From contig CALDUO010000072.1 in assembly GCA_937923745.1 (NCBI GenBank), positions 1 through 35,289 on the forward strand: a stretch of 35,289 nucleotides of DNA, read 5' to 3'. The notes below the pieces were generated by a model that saw nothing but the letters and a program-made list of their open reading frames with translations, had not been told where the DNA came from and searched no databases. The stretch comes from an uncultured Granulosicoccaceae bacterium (lineage in GTDB: Bacteria; Pseudomonadota; Gammaproteobacteria; Granulosicoccales; Granulosicoccaceae). Both the position numbers and the translations under genes were made by a program. Below, in pieces: positions 24,194 through 31,321 of this stretch. Within the stretch, counting starts at the first letter, position 1. Each line of letters begins with the position of its first letter.

Positions 24194-26074
24194 TTACAAG
24201 GATGCTATATTAAACAGATATCGATTCTTCTGTGCACACCAGCGTTGAGTCGTAACACGTACACCGTCACCAATGATAAAAACGGGTTGGCCTTCGACGG
24301 TGGGTCTGGCACTGACATCATCCACGGTATAACGACACCCACATCGCTCGCCAAGATCGTCAAGGTAGATTTTAATATCCATCGCAAAGCCGTCTACATG
24401 CACATACACACGATTGCCCCGCATGCCGGTGACAGTTGCGGCTCTGCCTGGACGGTCAGATTCTGGGAGGTTAAGATCCTGTTTCAGGAAACACTGCAGC
24501 GCTTCCAGCTGAAATGCTTTTTCCAGTTTTCGTTGACGTGATTTGGCAAGATTGGCCGATTCAATAATTTGCGCCCGAACAGCTTGATCTTCCTCCCGAC
24601 TCCACGAGGGTTCGAACTCAAGGGCTTCCATGAGTTCCTTGTGGGTAAATACACCGACCATCTCGCGCATCGGAGACGAAAATCGGGCGTACGCATCAAC
24701 GCTCAACGCATAATGAATGTCAGGTTCGGCGGCATAACCAGAGGCCCGGTTGGTCATCATTACCAGTTGCTCGATGGCCTGCCTGATTCGTGCGTCAGCC
24801 GGATCACCGGGTAGACCCTCAATGTAGTTTGCCAGTGAAGTGCCGTCAGTCCAGTGCCATTGACTGTCCAGTTGTCTTGCATGGATGATCGCGGCGAGTT
24901 TCTTTTTGAAGTCGTGCATACGACTTTTTAACGGTGGCAAGTGCACACGATAAATGGCGTGGAGTTCCGGCGATAGCCGATTCAGTGATTGCAGTAACCG
25001 TGCACCTTCAATATTGCACAGCAGTGATATTTGCTCGTTGTATAATTCTGAATTCAGTCGCTCCCGTACCGAAATCAGAAATTGATCAGGGTTAGCCGGA
25101 TCAATGTGTACACGGGATTCACGACGGTTGAAATTGACGACATCACGCAGCTCGGCCTGCGCCATGCGCAAATGACCGACAGCTCTGAGCGCTTTGAGTG
25201 ATTCATTCCAGTCGTTTTCTGCGACTGCGCTTTGAGTGGCATCATGCTCGCCGTCATGCTCACTGTCACCGGCAGCGTTGTCGAGCGTATCGTAGAACGA
25301 CTGTACGCCCGTGTAGCTGAGTTTGGCCCGACTTTTAATGAGCGCACGATAGACGTCAGTGTGCCGGGCAGAGCCATCAGGATTCATTTTTATTTTGAAT
25401 ACAATGGCTCGTCGGGTGACATCGGGATTCAGTGAAATCAAGTTTTCAGACAGCAATGCCGGTAACATCGTCACTGCAAGGTCTGGAGCATAATAGGTCA
25501 CGCCGCGCGACAGCGCTTCATTAAACAGCGGGGTGTCTGGTTTAACAAACCACGACGCATCGGCCAATGCGTAATACACCGTATACCGACCTTCGGTGTC
25601 TGATGATACGTACAACGCCTGATCGAGGTCTTTTGAATCCTCGTTGTCAATCGTCACAAAAGGCAGGTGCTGCAGATCAGCCAGATCGTCGTATAGGTCT
25701 GGCTTAAACGGCAGGAATGTCTGTGCGGCCTTTTCTACCTCAGGAGCGTGAATGGGGTTTAGACCTTGTTGTTGCAAAATGCGGTAGACGGTCGCTTTGG
25801 CTGAACCGCCGGTAGCTATTACAGTGAGCTGAGCTTCTGCGCCAGCCATGTTCTCGCCGGTGGCTTTTTCATCATTGTCGTTATCCTTTGAGGAGGCGCT
25901 TTTGGTGCGAACCAACACAATATCACCATCGCGCGGCGCGCTTGAGCTCTGCGTGACCCGGCATTGCAATGACGGGTCAAACAACCCCTGTACGGTGGTA
26001 CCCTGCGCGCACCGTCCTATCCAATGGTGTGGTGGCCATTGTTCCGTTGACGGGTTATGCAATGAGGTGCTCAT
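24194..26074 (-). CDS. RNase II-family 3'-5' exoribonuclease (RNB domain)
   Basis: A 626-aa RNB-domain ribonuclease for processive 3' degradation of RNA. The N-terminal ~110 residues form a divergent cold-shock-like region with a polar insert. The RNB domain has active-site segment IDNEDSKDLDQAL (Asp143, Asp149, Asp151), but Gln152 replaces the last Asp of the DIDDAL motif of E. coli RNase II. Arg in the SSPMRE segment corresponds to the catalytic Arg of SPIRKY. The C-terminus (~535-626) looks like an S1 domain (AATVTGMRGNRVYVHVDGF). Shorter than RNase R, about RNase II size. It begins 12 bp after the aldo/keto reductase stop, so the two are probably co-transcribed. Family is certain; the precise subfamily is not. 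Confidence 0.9.
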   Translation of the reverse strand: MSTSLHNPSTEQWPPHHWIGRCAQGTTVQGLFDPSLQCRVTQSSSAPRDGDIVLVRTKSASSKDNDNDEKATGENMAGAEAQLTVIATGGSAKATVYRILQQQGLNPIHAPEVEKAAQTFLPFKPDLYDDLADLQHLPFVTIDNEDSKDLDQALYVSSDTEGRYTVYYALADASWFVKPDTPLFNEALSRGVTYYAPDLAVTMLPALLSENLISLNPDVTRRAIVFKIKMNPDGSARHTDVYRALIKSRAKLSYTGVQSFYDTLDNAAGDSEHDGEHDATQSAVAENDWNESLKALRAVGHLRMAQAELRDVVNFNRRESRVHIDPANPDQFLISVRERLNSELYNEQISLLCNIEGARLLQSLNRLSPELHAIYRVHLPPLKSRMHDFKKKLAAIIHARQLDSQWHWTDGTSLANYIEGLPGDPADARIRQAIEQLVMMTNRASGYAAEPDIHYALSVDAYARFSSPMREMVGVFTHKELMEALEFEPSWSREEDQAVRAQIIESANLAKSRQRKLEKAFQLEALQCFLKQDLNLPESDRPGRAATVTGMRGNRVYVHVDGFAMDIKIYLDDLGERCGCRYTVDDVSARPTVEGQPVFIIGDGVRVTTQRWCAQKNRYLFNIASL

Positions 26075-26086
26075 GGGTGAAAAGGT

Positions 26087-27067
26087 TCAATCCTGTTCGG
26101 CATCTGCTGTCGCCATTCGATCATCTGTGTAGCGATTGCCGATTATGGTTGATTCGTTAATGAGTTGATTAACAGCATCGAGTGTGGCGGCAGTCAATGT
26201 GACTTTGGCAGCGCCTGCGTTTTCTTTCATAAACTCAATGTGCTTGGTGCCTGGGATGGGAATCAACGTGCCGTTACGCTGGTGCAGTAACCAAGCGAGC
26301 GCAAGCTGGGCCATGCTGCAATCGTTCTGACGCGCAATCGCCGCAAATGGTTCCAGCAGTTTGCTGTTTTCCCGATAAGCCTCCGGTTCGAAGCGAGGGC
26401 GTGCGATCGTGGCTCTGAGATCATCGTCAGGCAGTTGGGTGACATCGGTGGCGGTGCCGGTCAAAAACGCACGGCCCAATGGTGAGAAAGGCACAAATGC
26501 CACACCCAGTGTTTCGCAGGCATCAAGAATGCCTCGCTCCGGTGTTCTCGACCACAATGAATACTCAGACTGAAGTGCTGCAATCGAGGCTTCCTTGTGG
26601 GCACGTTTTAAGGTCTTGGTTGATACTTCGGACAGGCCGATCTCACGAATTTTTCCGGCCTGTTGTAACCGGGCCAGTGCGCCCACTGACTCTTCGATCG
26701 GCACGTCAGGGTCCATGCGATGCAGGTAATACAAATCAATGACATCGGTGTTCAGTCTGCGCAGACTGTCGTCACAGCTTTGTATCAGGGTGTCCGGTCG
26801 GCCGTTGATACCATCACGTGTCAAACCACATTTGGTCGCCAGTACATAATCGCGACGTCGGCTAACCAGTGATTTGCCAATCAGGGTTTCGTTGTGGCCA
26901 GAGCCATAGATCAGTGCGGTATCAAGAAAGGTATACCCGGTATCCAACGCTTCGTTGAGCAGTTGGTTGGAGACCGTATCATTGGCTTCACCGTAGCCCA
27001 TGGACATGTTCATACACCCAAGGCCGATGCATGAGACAGACAATGATCCTATCGTGCGATTTTTCAT
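26087..27067 (-). CDS. Aldo/keto reductase
   Basis: A 326-aa NADPH-dependent oxidoreductase of the aldo/keto reductase superfamily (pyridoxine 4-dehydrogenase/auxin-induced-like branch). The catalytic tetrad is visible in order: Asp in FLDTALIYG, Tyr in the same segment, Lys in LATKCG and His in YYLHRMDPD. The C-terminal cofactor region IPIPGTKHIEFMKEN is typical. I prefer the ATG at 27067 (MKNRTIGSLSVS, the first family strand); an in-frame GTG 27 nt upstream is possible. The substrate cannot be predicted. It leads the transcription unit containing the RNase II-like gene. Confidence 0.91.
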   Translation of the reverse strand: MKNRTIGSLSVSCIGLGCMNMSMGYGEANDTVSNQLLNEALDTGYTFLDTALIYGSGHNETLIGKSLVSRRRDYVLATKCGLTRDGINGRPDTLIQSCDDSLRRLNTDVIDLYYLHRMDPDVPIEESVGALARLQQAGKIREIGLSEVSTKTLKRAHKEASIAALQSEYSLWSRTPERGILDACETLGVAFVPFSPLGRAFLTGTATDVTQLPDDDLRATIARPRFEPEAYRENSKLLEPFAAIARQNDCSMAQLALAWLLHQRNGTLIPIPGTKHIEFMKENAGAAKVTLTAATLDAVNQLINESTIIGNRYTDDRMATADAEQD

Positions 27068-27294
27068 GGTGTGTTCTGGCAGCTGAGAGTGCACGAGAGC
27101 ATACTACAGCACAGCCGGTATTGTCAGTCGGTACGCTTGAGTGGCAGATACAGCGATCAAATTTGGCCCGAGGTGGCCCGTGGTGACCTGTGGTGGCCCC
27201 AGGGTGACCTTTGAAAAATACAGAGCTTTCAAGAGTTGGCGCTGGTTAACGGCAGGCAGCAGCCCGGGCTGAGAACGCTGCGTTGCCGGGTGGG
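27068..27294. other. Intergenic region with a 10-bp tandem repeat and a 12-bp palindrome
   Basis: Between the small membrane protein stop and the aldo/keto reductase start. It holds four to five 10-bp units (27165-27210, listed separately), the perfect palindrome CAGCCCGGGCTG (27260-27271) and AACGCTGCGTT (27275-27285). The palindromes lie just after the small gene's stop on the minus strand and might end its transcript, but no U-tract follows. Confidence 0.45.
27165..27210 (+). repeat. 10-bp tandem repeat, non-coding
   Basis: Units GGCCCGAGGT, GGCCCGTGGT, GACCTGTGGT and an 11-bp GGCCCCAGGGT, then a partial GACCT, follow one another directly. The period is not a multiple of three, consistent with its intergenic position. 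Confidence 0.8.
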
Positions 27295-27513
27295 TTATAT
27301 CCAGTTAACAAAGTCTGCTATGAGATAGGCAAGGCTGCACAGCAGCAATCCACCGCTCCACCAAGTGAGCCACATCACACGGCCTTTGATACCGAGCCAT
27401 AACAACACAATGGCAATAAAGACCGACAGCCCCATTGTCAGGCTGAGCATGGCGTGCATACCCTCTGAGTGTGGGTAAAGCGGGTCGGGTTCTTGGCCTT
27501 CGAGATATCTCAT
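27295..27513 (-). CDS. Small two-helix membrane protein coupled to the Rieske oxygenase gene
   Basis: A 72-aa hydrophobic protein with two predicted membrane segments (about residues 20-42 and 46-70), Trp-rich in the second half (VMWLTWWSGG), and a short polar N-terminus with a Glu/Asp/Pro cluster. Its ATG overlaps the Rieske stop codon by one base (TAATG), the classical arrangement for translational re-initiation, which supports a real gene despite its size. No homologue is recognised. Possible roles are membrane anchoring or electron-transfer support for the oxygenase, but nothing in the sequence shows a redox ligand set. Confidence 0.7.
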   Translation of the reverse strand: MRYLEGQEPDPLYPHSEGMHAMLSLTMGLSVFIAIVLLWLGIKGRVMWLTWWSGGLLLCSLAYLIADFVNWI

Positions 27514-28700
27514 TATTCAGGTCGTGATGCACTCGCTGCAAGTTTTCGGGCTACCCATTTGTGAAAATGGTGCGTGGGCTCGTCCATGACCGGCGAGAAA
27601 GCGCCCCCGGCATAGGCGGGCGACTGGCGTCCTGTCTGCATGCGTTCAACTGCAAAAACATCTTCACGAAAAACACTGTCCCACGATGCAGCGATTGCGT
27701 CGCGGTGCTCCTTGAATTCATCGCCGGTACTGTCCACGTAATAAATTCTGACATGTTCAATGGTTTCGTGTTGATTAATTGGCTGTAAATACAGAATAAA
27801 CAACTGATCGGCGTGAATACCAAAAAAGGTATTGGGGTAGAGCACCGGGTATTCTGCTGTGGCAATGCGCTGCGGCTCCCATCCGTCGAGCGTTGGTAAT
27901 TGCGTGCCCTTCACATCAAAGCGTGTGTAGTTAAGCGTACCCTGACCGGCACCGTTATCAAAGTAGTCTACGCAGTAGTGCTGATCCAGAGGTGAAATTC
28001 TGTTGAGCTCTGGATGTACCGACGGCAGATGGTAGGACTCCAGGAAATTCTCGACTGCCAGTTTCCAGTTTGACTGGACGGTCAGCGACAGACTACTGAA
28101 TTCTCCGCCTTGCCAAAAACGCGATAGCTGTTCTTCAGTGACCAGGCTGGTCCATTGTTGCCGAATAGGCGCTGTATAAGTCTCGAAGGGTTCGGCGTCA
28201 CCGGAGAGATTAATAAACACGGCACCTAACCACACTGCCGAGCGAACCTCTTTGAGGCCGTTGTCGTCAGTGTTGAAGTCAGGGTGTGTGTGGGTGCCGT
28301 AGCCGCCAATGTGAGGGGTGCCGCGCAATGTGCCATCAAGCGCATAGGTCCAATTATGATACGGGCAACGCAGGAGTCCGTTGTTTTTGCAGGGCTCGTT
28401 GGTCAAGTGCATACCACGATGACTGCAGACATTATGAAATACCCGAAAAACGTCCTCACTGTCACGGGTAATAACCAGCGGGAGTCCCATGAAGTCAACG
28501 GGTAGGGCAAAATTTTGTGTGTCCAATTGATCAATAAAACCCACACAGACCCATCCGGGTGTCATCACCGCATCCCGATCACGAACAAATGCATCGTGGG
28601 TGGTGTAGCACTCATTGGGCAGGCCAGTCGCGTATGCTATGGGCTGATCAATCCGGCTCAGCACAGCCTCATTAACCGGCGAGTTCAGTGGCAGATTCAT
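27513..28700 (-). CDS. Rieske non-heme iron oxygenase alpha subunit, bridging-Glu (quaternary-amine-like) type
   Basis: A 395-aa oxygenase component. The Rieske [2Fe-2S] ligands are Cys92/His94 (CSHRGM) and Cys112/His115 (CPYHNW). The mononuclear iron site has His224 and His229 in ENFLESYHLPSVH, and the residue bridging Rieske and iron sites is Glu221 rather than the Asp of naphthalene dioxygenase, a feature shared with carnitine oxygenase CntA and glycine-betaine oxygenase GbcA types. The ATG at 28700 has GGAGA 7 nt upstream; an ATG 24 nt earlier lacks one. No reductase gene is in the window. Lying near a carnitine-to-betaine cluster, it may demethylate or cleave a quaternary amine; this is inference, and aromatic substrates are not excluded. 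Confidence 0.85.
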   Translation of the reverse strand: MNLPLNSPVNEAVLSRIDQPIAYATGLPNECYTTHDAFVRDRDAVMTPGWVCVGFIDQLDTQNFALPVDFMGLPLVITRDSEDVFRVFHNVCSHRGMHLTNEPCKNNGLLRCPYHNWTYALDGTLRGTPHIGGYGTHTHPDFNTDDNGLKEVRSAVWLGAVFINLSGDAEPFETYTAPIRQQWTSLVTEEQLSRFWQGGEFSSLSLTVQSNWKLAVENFLESYHLPSVHPELNRISPLDQHYCVDYFDNGAGQGTLNYTRFDVKGTQLPTLDGWEPQRIATAEYPVLYPNTFFGIHADQLFILYLQPINQHETIEHVRIYYVDSTGDEFKEHRDAIAASWDSVFREDVFAVERMQTGRQSPAYAGGAFSPVMDEPTHHFHKWVARKLAASASRPE

Positions 28701-28843
28701 GGTGGATCTCCGCAGGGTTTTCATGCCGGATGTTTAACCGAATAGCGTTCAGATGCAAGCCCTGAATGATGGTTTTTTTGCGTCCGTCGCGAATTAACAA
28801 CTGCAGCCCGCGTAACACTGTTTTCGCCTTCGTAAAAACCGGG

Positions 28844-30292
28844 CTAGATACCTGTGTTGTGTTCCGGCTGCACAAAATACTCGACGATACCGCGAGCAAT
28901 TGCCTCTGACAGGGCCTCTCGATAAGCGGCGGTGTTCAGTCGTTCGTTCTCGGCTGAATTACTGAGACAGGTCAGCTCAATAAGCGCTGCCGGTATTTGG
29001 CTGCGCGTCAGCATATACAGGGTATCGGTTTTGACACCTGCGTTAACGGCGCGGGGGTTATGGTGTTTGACCGTTGTGAACACTTTGTGTTGGAGAATAC
29101 CCGATAGTCTTTTGGAGGCGTTTGCGAGTCGATGCAATGAGGCTGTAGTGACCGGCGCATCGACATGTGATTGGGTTGTGCTGTTCGCTGCGGTGGTCAT
29201 TTGGCCTGAGTGCGACTGACGGTTATTGTTGGCGAGGTGCAACATCGACTCCAGAATGTTCTCGGTGCCGGCGTAAAATGATTCGACCAGCGTGATGTTT
29301 TGCTGAGGAAGATTGTTCAGGTGCAGGGAGATCAACAGGTCAGCTGATTGATGTGTGACGTGATTTAATCTGCTTCTGCGCGACAGACCTGCGTCACTGT
29401 CCCGTGTCAGGCTGACCTGAATGTTGGTTCTGCTGTGCAACAGAGTTTGCACACGCCGGGCGATGGCCAGCGTCAGTACTTTTTCGGTCTGTCCCGACGG
29501 ACCCACGGTACCCGGGTCTGAGCCGCCGTGGCCAGGGTCAATGACAACCCGTATGCCTTCTGGTGTGGTGTTTTCCGGAGCAAATGCGAGCCAGCTTTCG
29601 TGTGTAATCGGTGGCACAGCGGTCACCGATGTGGCAAATGCGTTCGCAGGCATCAGCGATGCAGCAAATTGTGCAGGCGTCGACGCCGGGTTAACTGGCT
29701 CGTTGACCCAATTGTTCACCAGATTTGCAAAATTAATAGCCGGTGTGTTCTGGCCATCGGCAAAGGGGTGTTTTGGTAGATCCTTTCGTTCGGCATTCGC
29801 CATCCGATCAGTGGCGTCAGTGGTCGGGACTGCGAAAGAATTGTGTTGTCTCTGTTGGGCGTCAGCGAAGTTCGCTGATGTTCGCACGTCTGGTGCTGGC
29901 GCATCGGGATCCGCCGTACCATTGCCTACTGTACCGTTGCTTACAGTACCGTTGCTTACAGGACCGTTGCTTACAGGACCGTTCGTCATTGTACCTTGGC
30001 CCACTGATCCAGAACCCATGTGAGCCAGACTCAGGGCAGTTTTAAAAGCCGGCGGTAATGCGATCGACGGGTGTGGTTTCGTCGGTGATTCGTGTTGTAC
30101 TGCAGGCAGCGCGTTGATTGATATCATCTGCTGACGTTCGTCGGGCAGATCAACCGTTGGCGTCGGGAAGCTCTGTAAAAAGCTGTGTAACAAGAGCCCG
30201 CTGAAGACTGTCGCTGCCAGCGGCATAACACGCACAGACTCAGCATGAGTGGCGGGTCTTGCTCCATAGCTCGGTAGACTGAAATAAGGCAC
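28844..30292 (-). CDS. N-acetylmuramoyl-L-alanine amidase (AmiC-type, Amidase_3)
   Basis: A 482-aa cell-wall amidase that cleaves the lactyl-amide bond between MurNAc and the stem peptide. A hydrophobic segment at ~23-43 is a signal peptide or membrane anchor. A ~190-residue Asn/Ser/Thr/Pro-rich linker follows, including five-residue repeats (NGPVS/NGTVS) from a 15-bp DNA repeat. The Amidase_3 domain occupies ~225-475, with zinc ligands His255 (DPGHGG), Glu270 (TEKVL) and His324 (SLHLNN), and catalytic Glu439 (ALIELTCLSN). The AMIN domain of AmiC is absent, replaced by the linker. The start is uncertain: GTG at 30292 or ATG at 30226, which begins at the hydrophobic segment. It probably acts in the periplasm at division or recycling. 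Confidence 0.88.
   Translation of the reverse strand: MPYFSLPSYGARPATHAESVRVMPLAATVFSGLLLHSFLQSFPTPTVDLPDERQQMISINALPAVQHESPTKPHPSIALPPAFKTALSLAHMGSGSVGQGTMTNGPVSNGPVSNGTVSNGTVGNGTADPDAPAPDVRTSANFADAQQRQHNSFAVPTTDATDRMANAERKDLPKHPFADGQNTPAINFANLVNNWVNEPVNPASTPAQFAASLMPANAFATSVTAVPPITHESWLAFAPENTTPEGIRVVIDPGHGGSDPGTVGPSGQTEKVLTLAIARRVQTLLHSRTNIQVSLTRDSDAGLSRRSRLNHVTHQSADLLISLHLNNLPQQNITLVESFYAGTENILESMLHLANNNRQSHSGQMTTAANSTTQSHVDAPVTTASLHRLANASKRLSGILQHKVFTTVKHHNPRAVNAGVKTDTLYMLTRSQIPAALIELTCLSNSAENERLNTAAYREALSEAIARGIVEYFVQPEHNTGI
29916..30005 (-). repeat. Six 15-bp tandem units in the amidase linker
   Basis: Six contiguous 15-bp units (plus-strand consensus GKACCGTTGCTTACA; two central units identical) encode the NGxVS-type pentapeptide repeats of the amidase linker. 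The frame is preserved. Confidence 0.9.
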
Positions 30293-30415
30293 GGTGTATC
30301 ACGTTGTCGCCAGAAGTGTGACGTACAACGCAATTTGGGTGCCGGTTGACTGATTTTGTGGTTACACGAGTGACTGCCAGACCCTCTTTACCGGGCTTTA
30401 ATGCCGTACCGTTAG

Positions 30416-31321
30416 CTACTTGGCCCCAACGATAGCCAGAGACAAGCCGAGCAGCACGATGCCAATCCATAACGAGCGTCGCCAGCCAATTTTTTCGCCC
30501 AGAAACACGCGAGCAAAAAGGGCGGTAGTGGCTGCGAAAGCCGAGAAACCAATAGCAGCGCCGATACGGCCGTCATCGCCTGAACCCGCCAGGAAAACCC
30601 CGAGTGCTGCGGTTTCGAGTGCCGCCTGAAACAAGACCAGTAGAGCCAGTCGGTAGTCCCGAATCACAATGGCGGACCCAGCTGCGGTAGCGCTCCGCAA
30701 CGACGGCAGAAAGACCGGCCAAAATACAACGATAGCGGCGGCCAGTGTCGCGAAAACCCGATTGAGATACAGCGCCTCGACTGAGCCCAGTGCATCGCCG
30801 GACTCCTGCGCGAGGAACATGCGTAGCGACACTGCCGCCGCAGTTCCAAGGCCGAGCAACGCGGTGGTGCGGAGCCACTGCGCCGAGTAATGATCGTCTA
30901 CGCCGGGTTCGCTGGATTTTCTGGCGAGTTGTGAAATACCAAGGAACACGATCGCAGTTGCGATAATCTGCAGCCACGACCACGCGGCACCGGCGGCGAT
31001 ATTGATCAGTACCAGTAATACCGTAAAGGTAGACGCAGCAGTGGAGGCAACCGCAACCGGGCCGCGTGCCAGCGCTTTGTACAGCAGCACCAGCGCGACG
31101 ACATTGAGCACGCCGGATACCGCCGACGATACCCAGCCCCAGACGTGCCATGACGGCCAGTGGCCACTGATGCTCAACCCCAGCGTTAACGCTGCGGTAG
31201 AGAAGGCCATAATCCAAAACACCAGTACTGTCGGTGCCAGACGTTGCGATGTGACGCGCGCGACGCAGTCAGATCCGCCGATAAAAACAGCCCCGGCCAA
31301 GCCCCATAATACGCCGCTCAA
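30416..31321 (-). CDS. EamA/DMT-family transporter
   Basis: A 301-aa integral inner-membrane protein with about ten hydrophobic helices in two five-helix halves, the drug/metabolite transporter fold. The first helix (MSGVLWGLAGAVFIGGSDCV) and the C-terminal helices with FLGEKIGWRRSLWIGIVLLG before the end are typical of EamA domains. The likely start is TTG at 31321, overlapping the UvrA stop as TTGA; no ATG precedes helix 2, so a later start would delete the first helix. It is probably co-transcribed with the UvrA-like gene. Substrate unknown (metabolite export or uptake). Confidence 0.86.
   Translation of the reverse strand: MSGVLWGLAGAVFIGGSDCVARVTSQRLAPTVLVFWIMAFSTAALTLGLSISGHWPSWHVWGWVSSAVSGVLNVVALVLLYKALARGPVAVASTAASTFTVLLVLINIAAGAAWSWLQIIATAIVFLGISQLARKSSEPGVDDHYSAQWLRTTALLGLGTAAAVSLRMFLAQESGDALGSVEALYLNRVFATLAAAIVVFWPVFLPSLRSATAAGSAIVIRDYRLALLVLFQAALETAALGVFLAGSGDDGRIGAAIGFSAFAATTALFARVFLGEKIGWRRSLWIGIVLLGLSLAIVGAK

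Noticed and set aside
27260-27285. Palindromes CAGCCCGGGCTG and AACGCTGCGTT considered as a rho-independent terminator
   Set aside because: No U-tract follows on the minus strand and the palindromes have almost no loop; they are recorded only as inverted repeats.
28672-28899. A 75-codon minus-strand frame across the amidase-Rieske gap
   Set aside because: It overlaps both neighbours and the central part has no SD-preceded start or recognisable domain.
29421-30023. A 200-codon plus-strand frame opposite the amidase
   Set aside because: It is antisense to the amidase catalytic domain and its repetitive linker; the apparent repeats in its translation come from the linker's 15-bp DNA repeat.
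30573-31217. A 214-codon minus-strand frame in another phase of the EamA gene
   Set aside because: The EamA frame gives a coherent ten-helix transporter; this one is Arg/Cys-rich with no membrane pattern.
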